Source: Methanomicrobiales archaeon HGW-Methanomicrobiales-3
GTDB taxonomy: Archaea > Halobacteriota > Methanomicrobia > Methanomicrobiales > Methanospirillaceae
Length of the DNA stretch: 64,000 bases
Direction of reading: 5' to 3'
Assembly (NCBI GenBank): GCA_002839605.1
Contig: PGYK01000001.1
Location: 372,001-436,000, forward strand
The position numbers were made by a program, and so were the translations under genes. Of the stretch, positions 44,219 through 51,656 are shown piece after piece (position 1 is the first letter of the stretch; each line of letters starts with the position of its first letter). Below the pieces are notes generated by a model. That model ran no database searches. It worked only from the letters and a program-made list of their open reading frames with translations, and had not been told where the DNA came from.

Positions 44219-44383
44219 TCCGTTTCAAAACGGGCACATGAGGATCCGACCGGGCAGAAGTGCAGGACTCGCATTTCCCGCCCCGCGGTCTGCCATTGGA
44301 ACCGATTGTGGAGGGCCGGCTGGAGGCAGTCCGGTTCTCTTTCTTTTTCCCAAAAATGAAACCGCAACGCCGCCTCCAATACT

Positions 44384-44411
44384 TTTATATTGTAAATGTC
44401 CATACATTTAC
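44384..44411 (+). promoter_or_regulatory. TATA box plus inverted-repeat operator (copy 2)
   Basis: TTTATATT (44384-44391) is followed by perfect 8-base arms GTAAATGT (44392-44399) and ACATTTAC (44404-44411) with spacer CCAT. The ATG of the regulator lies 2 bases further. The position, covering the expected start of a leaderless transcript, is that of an autoregulatory operator. Confidence 0.75.
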
Positions 44412-44413
44412 TT

Positions 44414-44863
44414 ATGTTCCTTCCGGTCAACGAAAAACAGTTCGGCTTCTGGAAGATGCGGCGCACCGGGATGACCAACATCTCTATTGCGAACCTGCTC
44501 GGTATCACGCGGCAGGGTGTCTCCCAGGCACTCCGCGCAATGGACGAGAAGATCGAGTCCTCATTACGCGAGATGGCACAGTCAAACAAGATCCAGATCG
44601 AGAAGATCGATGTGGAGAAAGGCGTCCTCTTCGGCCGTTCGGTCCCGTTCCAGACCAATGCGTACGTCTTTGTCTCAGAGAAGCACGGCATGCAGGTCTG
44701 GTACGAGCATGATGGCGATTGCGGATCCTGCGATGAGTACACAAAATGTATTGAGTTCATCTGGGACTTTGCCTCCGAGCTTGGGATAAAGATTGAGAAA
44801 ACCGCCGACCCGACAAAGATGGCAGAGGAACTTCTGGCAAAGATCCGGGGGTTGAGTGGATGA
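44414..44863 (+). CDS. HTH transcription regulator with C-terminal Cys-containing sensor domain
   Basis: The 149-residue protein has a Tfx-like N-terminal helix-turn-helix (about 5-45, GMTNISIANLLGITRQGVSQALRAM). A beta-rich domain follows, then a CGSC-x5-C cluster near residue 105-115 (GDCGSCDEYTKC) that could bind metal or form a redox switch. The ATG at 44414 fits a leaderless transcript; an ATG six codons earlier lies inside the operator. It heads a five-gene run in which every junction is an ATGA overlap, and it likely regulates its own operon and the DUF3821 gene. Confidence 0.8.
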   Translation: MFLPVNEKQFGFWKMRRTGMTNISIANLLGITRQGVSQALRAMDEKIESSLREMAQSNKIQIEKIDVEKGVLFGRSVPFQTNAYVFVSEKHGMQVWYEHDGDCGSCDEYTKCIEFIWDFASELGIKIEKTADPTKMAEELLAKIRGLSG

Positions 44864-45954
44864 ATCTCGTTTCCTCTGTCGCAGACCGGTTGCTCGGCCT
44901 GTGCCGGAAACCACCGGCCCTCCGCAGTATGCAGGCAGATTTTGTTCACCTGCCCGGGATCGCCCACGAGGGAATCCCAGATGGCGGGAGCGGAGGATCG
45001 GGCATACTCCATCGGGGAATCGGAGCAGCGTTCTCAGGTATGAGGACCCTGAACCGGAACCGGCAGCTCCTCTGGTTTTCGCTCCTTACCGGGCTCGTGC
45101 TGGCCGGAAATGCTGTTGCTGAAGGGGCACTCTGGTACATCAACCGGACCCTGCAACCGGATAGTATCGGATTATATGTCCAGGACTTTTTCCTCAGTTT
45201 TGCAACACTGTTCTGCCTGTTGATCCTGCTGGCGGGCCTTGTCGTAAGCCTCTCTTCACAGAAAGATGGTCATGCGTTGTTTTTTGAGGGGCTCGCAGGA
45301 GCGAAAAAATACGTAAAACCCCTTCTCCTGTGGTCGATGATTCTGGCCCTCGCAGGCATCCTGCTCTTCCGGATCTGGGTTGGTCTTTTTACCGGGATGC
45401 CTCCTGAGTTCCGGTTCCTCCTTAACTTCGGACCTTATTTCTTTGACAGCATGATCACCCAGTTCCCTTTCAACTGGACGCTCGACTGGGCAATGCTAAC
45501 TGAGATCCCGGGCTACGGGGGACGAACGCTTCTGTTATTGATCTATCCTTTCGGGTTCATGAGAACCATGAACTTCCTTGTTATCACCCTGCTCATGTTT
45601 GTCATGACCCCGTTTGTCGTACCCCTCATCGTCATCGAAAAGAAGACCCTCATAGGGGCAGTTATGGGATCGTTTGCCATGATGAAAAAGACCTGGGCCG
45701 AGATAATTTCCTGTGCAATCTTCCTTGGAATTATCGTATCCGGTATGTTCCTTACGTACCTGCTCGTCCAGGCAGTATCCGGGATAGTGGATCCCTATAA
45801 TACGGTGATGTTCCATCCCACCATTGCCTGGATTACTTTTGCCGTTATCTTTAATCTCGCACTGGTAACCATTGCGTTTGTCACGGCAACCGTCGGGGGG
45901 ATCGCATCGCTGCATATTTACCGGAATGCTGGTACCCAAGAGGGATCTGTATGA
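44860..45954 (+). CDS. Multi-pass membrane protein, paralogue 1 of cluster
   Basis: The 364-residue protein starts with a soluble part carrying GLCRKPPALRSM (residues 13-24) and Gly/His-rich linkers. About six membrane segments follow between 70 and 355. Distinctive shared stretches include NRNRQLLWFSLLTGLVLAG, FVVPLIVIEKKTLIGAVMGSFAMMKKTW and a terminal TVGGIASLHIYRN. Paralogues 2 and 3 show the same order. The topology recalls the DUF7847/YIP1-like membrane groups, but no function is known. Its ATG overlaps the regulator stop by 4 bases. Confidence 0.75.
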   Translation: MNLVSSVADRLLGLCRKPPALRSMQADFVHLPGIAHEGIPDGGSGGSGILHRGIGAAFSGMRTLNRNRQLLWFSLLTGLVLAGNAVAEGALWYINRTLQPDSIGLYVQDFFLSFATLFCLLILLAGLVVSLSSQKDGHALFFEGLAGAKKYVKPLLLWSMILALAGILLFRIWVGLFTGMPPEFRFLLNFGPYFFDSMITQFPFNWTLDWAMLTEIPGYGGRTLLLLIYPFGFMRTMNFLVITLLMFVMTPFVVPLIVIEKKTLIGAVMGSFAMMKKTWAEIISCAIFLGIIVSGMFLTYLLVQAVSGIVDPYNTVMFHPTIAWITFAVIFNLALVTIAFVTATVGGIASLHIYRNAGTQEGSV

Positions 45955-47093
45955 TCCAGGACGCTGACGCTGACGGGCAGGGGCTCGGACTCTGCCGAAA
46001 GGCCCCGGTGCTCCGCACAGCCCCGGCCGTCCTCAATGAGGGTGCAGTGAACGTGCCGGCTGCACCGGGCGGCGGGGAGTCTTATTACCAATCGGGCCCT
46101 GTCGCAAGCGGTCTCTTTACAATTCTATGTGGGGCAAAACTTATGATCCGGAACCGGCAGCTTTTGTGGTTCCCGCTCCTTCTCGCCCTTGTGCTGGCAG
46201 GACAATTCATGCTCCTGTGGGGGTGCAATGTGGCTTTCGGGACCGATGGTGGATCGCTCGTCATTGGTTCTCCGGCTGTGGTATTTCTGGTCGAGCTGCC
46301 GGCAATCTTCTTCTTTGTGTTCCTGCTTGCAGGCATTTACCTGTGCCTTTCCTCCGGCCGGCCTGCCCCGTTCTTCCACGCGCTGGTGCGGGCACGGGTG
46401 TATCTGCGACCGCTTACCCTCTGGTCCTTCTGTCTTGCGATCGCCACCACTCTGCTCTTCCTCGCCGGTCTGAACCTGTCCGGGCTCCCGTTCACAGCAT
46501 ACGCGCCGTTTGATGCAGCACCGTGGTTTCAACCGCTAAATGCCTTCTCGACCCTCCAGGCCTTCCTGAACCTCGCGCTGGTACGGTTCCCTTTTAACGC
46601 GACGCTCTCCCACGTTGCATATGCCTCCCTTGGCGTTTCAGGTGGCACGCTCCATCTCTTCAATGCGTACAATGATACCATCCGTTATTTCCCCATCTTA
46701 CTGGCGATCAACGTACTTATGTTCGTTGTCACTCTCTTTGTTGTCCCCCTGCTCATACTGGAGAAGCGACGCCTGAAGGAGGCTGTTTGCGGATCCTTTG
46801 CGCTGGTGAAGGGAAACTGTGCTGAGGTTGCTTCCTGTGGCCTTGGTCTCTGCATTATTCTACTGATGGCCTCCCTCACGTTCGGTCTCTTTCATGTCGC
46901 CGGATTCGATGGGGTGGAGAACCATGGCAGTACTATACAGATATACTGGGAACGCCCTGCCGAAGTGTGGATGGCCATCGGGTTCCTGTACACTCTCGGG
47001 CTTGCCGGACTTGCCACGTTCATAGCAGCGATTGGGGGGATTGCGGCGTATCAGCTCTTCGGGAATGCAAAGCAGCGGGAGCGTGCTCCATGA
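45951..47093 (+). CDS. Multi-pass membrane protein, paralogue 2 of cluster
   Basis: The 380-residue protein opens with a soluble segment containing LGLCRKAPVLRTAPAVL (residues 12-28), nearly the same as in paralogue 3. Membrane segments run from about 65 to 370. NRQLLWFPLLLALVLAG, FVVPLLILEKRRLKEAVCGSFALVKGN and IAAIGGIAAYQLFGN align with paralogue 1. Both junctions are ATGA overlaps. No catalytic motif is seen. Coupled translation suggests fixed stoichiometry in one membrane complex, which is inference. Confidence 0.75.
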   Translation: MIQDADADGQGLGLCRKAPVLRTAPAVLNEGAVNVPAAPGGGESYYQSGPVASGLFTILCGAKLMIRNRQLLWFPLLLALVLAGQFMLLWGCNVAFGTDGGSLVIGSPAVVFLVELPAIFFFVFLLAGIYLCLSSGRPAPFFHALVRARVYLRPLTLWSFCLAIATTLLFLAGLNLSGLPFTAYAPFDAAPWFQPLNAFSTLQAFLNLALVRFPFNATLSHVAYASLGVSGGTLHLFNAYNDTIRYFPILLAINVLMFVVTLFVVPLLILEKRRLKEAVCGSFALVKGNCAEVASCGLGLCIILLMASLTFGLFHVAGFDGVENHGSTIQIYWERPAEVWMAIGFLYTLGLAGLATFIAAIGGIAAYQLFGNAKQRERAP

Positions 47094-48208
47094 CCCGGGA
47101 GTCAGGGATAGTCTTTCCCCGACTCGGCCTCTGCCGGAAAGCCCCGGTGCTCTGCACGGTCCCGGCCGTCCTCATGAGCGAGACCGGCACAGCCATCTCA
47201 TCGCAGCCGGGCGGAAACCCTGCCCCCTCTGGCCGTGGCGGCAGCATCCGGCACGGGATCCGGATCGCAACGGGGAGCATCGGGGCGCTGTTCCGCGTGC
47301 GGTCGCTTGTCTGGTTCGTTATCCTGTCCTCTCTTGTCATGCTCATCCTTCCTCTCGCCCGCTGGTGGCGCATTTCCCTTACCGGGCCAGACCACCCGTT
47401 TGTGTTCACGGTCCCGGTGAGCGGGAAGGTACTGGTGAACACGTTCATGGTCTTCGATATCAACCTCCTCCTGCTGGAGATGGTCTGCCTCTCCTGCTTC
47501 ACGCTCGTGCTTGCAGGCCTCATCCTGCACCGGAATAATCCGAAAAAGATTACGGCCCCGGTCCGCGAGAGTTTTTTTAGGATCAACGGCCATACCGGGT
47601 CGCTCCTTGGCCTCGCCCTGCTCCTTTCCGTTATCGCTTGGCTCGCCTACGAGGTTGTCTCCCAGACCCGCTTCTTTGGCGGGATCGCACATGCCATCTC
47701 CATGGCGCTCTTTCACCTTCCCTACGCCTACTACTTCTCAAATGAACTGTCCGGGGCGCTCTACTTCGCATTCGAGCTGATGGTCATCAACCTTGTCGTT
47801 CTCTTCATCGCGCTCCAGGTCATCCCTGGAATCGTTCTCGGGAACCAGGGCCTCTTCCCCGCCTTTGCCGGTGCGGGATCGCTCCTGAAAAGGTCGTGGC
47901 GCGAGGTCCTTGGCTGCGCGATGGTCTTCGGGTTGATCTTCCTTGGCGTTGCCGCGATTGCCCTCCTGATCGGCCAGTCGCCCCTCCTCCTCAGCCACGA
48001 TTACGACTTCTTCCTCCAGGTCTCCCGCGGGCAGGTGCTGATGAGCGTGGTCTGCTACGGTTTTATGGTAGCCTGCTGGACTGTTATGGCCGCATGGCTC
48101 ACCGCAGCCGGTATTGCGGTTGCCGATCTCTACGCGGAACAGGGTCCTTGGTCCGAATCGGCAGTTTCTCTCACCGAACGACCCGGGAATCCGGAGCCGG
48201 CCCGATGA
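47090..48208 (+). CDS. Multi-pass membrane protein, paralogue 3 of cluster
   Basis: The 372-residue protein begins MTRESGIVFPRLGLCRKAPVL, carrying the cluster motif at residues 12-21, then a Pro/Gly linker and about six membrane segments from residue 70. AGSLLKRSWREVLGCAMVFG matches the GSFA...K..W.E motif of the other two, and the C-terminal AAWLTAAGIAVADLYAEQG corresponds to their GGIA ending. The 25 bases coding for part of that ending recur exactly at 49001, in a remnant. Function unknown. Confidence 0.75.
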   Translation: MTRESGIVFPRLGLCRKAPVLCTVPAVLMSETGTAISSQPGGNPAPSGRGGSIRHGIRIATGSIGALFRVRSLVWFVILSSLVMLILPLARWWRISLTGPDHPFVFTVPVSGKVLVNTFMVFDINLLLLEMVCLSCFTLVLAGLILHRNNPKKITAPVRESFFRINGHTGSLLGLALLLSVIAWLAYEVVSQTRFFGGIAHAISMALFHLPYAYYFSNELSGALYFAFELMVINLVVLFIALQVIPGIVLGNQGLFPAFAGAGSLLKRSWREVLGCAMVFGLIFLGVAAIALLIGQSPLLLSHDYDFFLQVSRGQVLMSVVCYGFMVACWTVMAAWLTAAGIAVADLYAEQGPWSESAVSLTERPGNPEPAR

Positions 48209-48945
48209 CCCGTCTGTCTGATATCGTCTCCTGCTGGCTGGGGTTATGCCCGAACCGGCCTGCATCCAGAGCCCGGAACCGGATCTCTTCTCTTGAGACC
48301 CCGCCGCTCAAACCACTGGAAAAAAATGTGTACTCTGTCAAGGGTATCCTTGCCGAGTATAGCAATACCGAACCAGTGCGGGGTTTTGTCATCGCGCTTG
48401 TCGCCGCTGCCGTTGGGATCCTTGTGTTTGGTATTTTTTTCTTGCTGGCATTTCCCCTGCGCTATTATGCTGTTCTGTTCACTCCGCTGCTCCTCATTGG
48501 CATGATGGTCATGGTCATACAGGGCTACAAGAGGGCATCGCTTGAGATATCATCCGATACAGTTACCATCCGCCGGTTCTTCCATGCGCCGGTAGTAATC
48601 CGGAGAGACACTATAGAAACAGTAACGATACAGCCGACGATGTTGCCCGTGCCACTACGGCACCTGAAGATTATGTATCTTATTTTAATGCCAGTCCTCT
48701 CCGCTATCCTCCTTATTCTCGAATATCACGACATGATCGCTGGAACTAGCGATCCGGGTCGGTTCCTTGCAGATCTGGTTTTTTATCCTTGCATCTGCCT
48801 GTTTTTCATTGCCTTCTACAACCACAACTCCCTGAAGTCGACGTTTCCGGAAACTCTTGTCATCACGACGACCGAAAAGAAGACTGCCAGGATCTACAAT
48901 GATGATCCATCAGGTATAGCTGGGATACTGCGACCATCTCCCTGA
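48205..48945 (+). CDS. DUF1673-like membrane protein with PH-like segment
   Basis: The 246-residue protein begins MTRLSDIVSCWLGLCPNRP. From memory, DUF1673 proteins of Methanosarcina start similarly with a WCPN-type motif. Two membrane helices at about 70-112 are followed by a beta-rich stretch (ASLEISSDTVTIRRFF, VVIRRDTIETVTI) resembling a bacterial PH domain, then two more helices at about 155-175 and 190-208. It ends the ATGA-coupled run. The N-terminal LGLCxxxP links it to the three paralogues although the rest of the sequence differs. Confidence 0.7.
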   Translation: MTRLSDIVSCWLGLCPNRPASRARNRISSLETPPLKPLEKNVYSVKGILAEYSNTEPVRGFVIALVAAAVGILVFGIFFLLAFPLRYYAVLFTPLLLIGMMVMVIQGYKRASLEISSDTVTIRRFFHAPVVIRRDTIETVTIQPTMLPVPLRHLKIMYLILMPVLSAILLILEYHDMIAGTSDPGRFLADLVFYPCICLFFIAFYNHNSLKSTFPETLVITTTEKKTARIYNDDPSGIAGILRPSP

Positions 48946-48999
48946 AACCCCTGTACCATAAGGCACCTATTTTTTTACAAAGGTCACAAGGCATTGCCC

Positions 49000-49119
49000 C
49001 GGCTCACCGCAGCCGGTATTGCGGTGGCTGATATTTATCGCCAGGGGGCAGGAACAGGATTCCCAAAACAGCAGGTCGGGTCGGGCATCCCCGTGTCAGG
49101 GTCGATTGGGAACCAATAA
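49000..49119 (+). pseudogene. Remnant of a cluster-type membrane protein gene (C-terminal end)
   Basis: Positions 49001-49025 repeat exactly 48096-48120 inside paralogue 3. The same frame then continues GIAVADIYRQGAG to a stop at 49117-49119, with synonymous-type changes relative to GIAVADLYAEQG. Nothing protein-like precedes position 48999 in this frame, so only the last helix and tail of a fourth paralogue survive. Confidence 0.6.
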
Positions 49120-49134
49120 CCCTGTTCACTCCCT

Positions 49135-51297
49135 TTAGCCTCTGGCCTCACCCTCTTCCATCCGGTACGCCCCTTTCGGGACCCGGATCTCGAAACAGAC
49201 GCCCCTCTCCGGCTCACCGGTTTCATCAATCATAATGCCGGTGATCGAGAGGATCTCACGCGAGAGGAAAAGGCCAAGCCCGGTATTTTTCCCAAACCCT
49301 TTCTGGAAAAGATACCGCTTGTCGGCTGCATCCACCCCGGCCCCGTTGTCCCGGTAGGAGATGACGAGCCCGTCTCCTGTCTCGCGGGCATCCAATGATA
49401 TCAATGAGACCTCTCCCCCGTGACGCAGGGTGTTCTCGATGAGGTTATAGAACACCTTCCCAATCAGCGGATCTGCGTAAAGCAAAATCCCCCCAACCTT
49501 CACGCTCACTTCAGTTGCCCCAAGCGGCAGCTGCGCCGCAGCAGACCGGAAGACCTCCTCCACCTCCTGCCATTGGGGGGCTTTGACCCCGAGGTCCTGG
49601 TAGATGCGGGTGAACTCGATCTGGCGCTGGATCGCCTCAGCCGCTCTCTCCTGGTGGGCAATAAACCCGAGCAGTTCGGGGTCGCTCACCTGCTCCCGCG
49701 TGAGTTCCAGAAACGCCCGCAGTCCCATGAGCTGGTTGAGGATATCGTGGCGGGTGATTGAAGAGAGCATATTGAGTTTCTTTAACGCCAGCATAAGCGC
49801 AAGCTCGGTCTGCTTGCGCTCTGTGATATCCCGTATGATCCCGACAATGAACTCTTCACCTGCGGTATTGGTGTACCGGGTCTTCTTGGTGACGATGGTA
49901 TGGGTGTTTCCATACGAGTCCGTGAGCGTCTCCTCGTTCTCGTTCTCATGACCCGTTGCAAAGACCCCGTCATCCATTGTCCGGTACGTGTCAGCCTCAT
50001 CTTTCCTGAAAAAGTCATAATCGGTCTTCCCCACAAGTTCCTCGCGGGAATGCCCGGTGAACTGGCAGAAACTGTCGTTGACCTTGACAAACCGGTATTC
50101 CCTGTCTTTGATGAAGAGGGGATCTGCCATCGTGTTGATGACCGCATCCAGATAGGTATTTGATTCTCTGAGGGCCCGATCGATCATCTTCTGGTGGGTG
50201 ACATCGCGGAGCGACTCGATTGCGCCCACGGTCTTCCCATTTTCGTCAGACAGGGGAACTGCTGTCAGCCAGAAGTCAATACTCGTCCCGTCCGGCCGGT
50301 GCGTCACCGCCTCTGCACGGATCGTCTGCCCCTGCCTGCGATACCGTGGATAGGCTTTTTCGATCGCGTCCAAATCCCCGTGCAGGACCATGTCGATAAG
50401 GACCGGGTGGGGACTGTGATAAAACCAGGTCGCATACGCATAATCGCCTTTGCCAAGGATGCCTGATGCCGGAATGCCGGTCAGCTCCTCGCATGCCCGG
50501 TTCCATGCCACAACCTTTCCGTCCCGGTCGATCACAAACGTGGGGTCGGGCAAAAAGTCGATGATCTCCGCGAGGCGCCGGGAGGTATCGCGGAGTTTGT
50601 CCTCCACCCGCTTTCGCTCGGTAACATCCCTGCCAATCACCTGAATCCCGTTGATTTGGCCTTCCTGGTAGATCGGGGAGCCGAAGAACTCGATGAAGGC
50701 ATAATTCCCGTCCTTCTTTTTCATGCGGAGCGCGATGGCTTCCTTTTGTGTTCCCGACACGCTCTTTCGCATGCTTTCCGCCATCGGTGCAAGGTCGTCC
50801 GGGTGAAAGAAATCAACAGGCATCTTCCGGTTGAGCTCGGCCGGCTCATACCCGAGGATCTTCTTCACCGAGGGGGAGACATAGGTGGTCTTTCCGGTCG
50901 TTTCCGTGAGCAGGATGATATCGGAGCTTCGCTCGGCAACGCCGCGGAACTGCATCTCGCTCTCCCGCATCCTCCGTGTCAGGAACGAAACAAAGGCGCC
51001 GACAAGGATGAATATAGCAATCCTTCCCGCAACTGCCATCAGGTCTCCGTCAGGAAAGATAATCAACGTTATACCGAAGTAAACTGCGGAGATGGCGCAC
51101 GCAAAGAGGGTTCCCCGGCTGGGGAAGTAGTATGCGGTGAGGATGATGGGGATATAGAAGAGGTGCGGGAATACCGTAGAAAGTCCCATCGAGAGCCCGT
51201 AGATGTTGAATGCGACAACGAGTGCTGCGATCACCCCGATAATGACGGTCAGAAAATTATGCCGTTCCTGCAGGGTGGTGATGAAGGCGCGGTCCAT
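49135..51297 (-). CDS. Membrane sensor histidine kinase with three PAS domains
   Basis: The 720-residue protein has about four N-terminal membrane segments (residues 15-105). PAS domains lie at about 115-230, 240-365 and 370-485; the second shares the DFLPDPTFVIDRDGKVVAWNRA signature with the kinase at 6664. The kinase core has the phosphoacceptor in SITRHDILNQ, the N-box FYNLIENTLRHG, and GLGLFLSREI. No response regulator is adjacent. It converges on the membrane-protein cluster and is followed upstream by a second kinase on the same strand. Confidence 0.88.
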   Translation of the reverse strand: MDRAFITTLQERHNFLTVIIGVIAALVVAFNIYGLSMGLSTVFPHLFYIPIILTAYYFPSRGTLFACAISAVYFGITLIIFPDGDLMAVAGRIAIFILVGAFVSFLTRRMRESEMQFRGVAERSSDIILLTETTGKTTYVSPSVKKILGYEPAELNRKMPVDFFHPDDLAPMAESMRKSVSGTQKEAIALRMKKKDGNYAFIEFFGSPIYQEGQINGIQVIGRDVTERKRVEDKLRDTSRRLAEIIDFLPDPTFVIDRDGKVVAWNRACEELTGIPASGILGKGDYAYATWFYHSPHPVLIDMVLHGDLDAIEKAYPRYRRQGQTIRAEAVTHRPDGTSIDFWLTAVPLSDENGKTVGAIESLRDVTHQKMIDRALRESNTYLDAVINTMADPLFIKDREYRFVKVNDSFCQFTGHSREELVGKTDYDFFRKDEADTYRTMDDGVFATGHENENEETLTDSYGNTHTIVTKKTRYTNTAGEEFIVGIIRDITERKQTELALMLALKKLNMLSSITRHDILNQLMGLRAFLELTREQVSDPELLGFIAHQERAAEAIQRQIEFTRIYQDLGVKAPQWQEVEEVFRSAAAQLPLGATEVSVKVGGILLYADPLIGKVFYNLIENTLRHGGEVSLISLDARETGDGLVISYRDNGAGVDAADKRYLFQKGFGKNTGLGLFLSREILSITGIMIDETGEPERGVCFEIRVPKGAYRMEEGEARG

Positions 51298-51490
51298 TGA
51301 TGTCCCCCTTAAAAGACGTTCGGTTGTGTGATCCTGTTGTGCTGGTAATACTAATACTTGGTGTTTGCCGGATTCCCGTCCTGAACCAGCCCCCCGGCAG
51401 TTTCATCATGCAGAATCGCGGGCCCGATGGTGCCCGGCCCGATTCCCGCTCTTCGATCAGAGGGTGTTCAGGAGCCCGGCACCCCGCAGA

Positions 51491-51595
51491 TCACGATGTC
51501 TGTTTCTTCCGCTTCTTGTTGATCGCGTCCCGCGTATGAGCCGCTGCGGCAGATATTGCGAGCAGCGTGACCCAATTCTTCCCGAACTCTGGCAT
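51491..51595 (-). CDS. Candidate small protein, 34 residues
   Basis: Between the two kinase genes a short minus-strand frame starts at an ATG and codes for a 34-residue product with a hydrophobic middle (WVTLLAISAAAAH) and a basic tail (NKKRKKQ), a plausible single-pass topology. No clear ribosome site or TATA box is seen, and a longer in-frame reading overlaps the neighbouring kinase gene. The rest of the 51298-51656 gap holds nothing recognisable. Confidence 0.25.
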   Translation of the reverse strand: MPEFGKNWVTLLAISAAAAHTRDAINKKRKKQTS

Positions 51596-51656
51596 ATCCG
51601 TCACTATCGGAGGATTGCCCGAAAAGATAACCCGGCTGACCACAACGGAAAAAACC

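Noticed and set aside
47896-48945. Longer start for the DUF1673-like gene
   Set aside because: The extension overlaps paralogue 3 in another frame. The ATGA-coupled start at 48205 begins the recognisable N-terminal motif.
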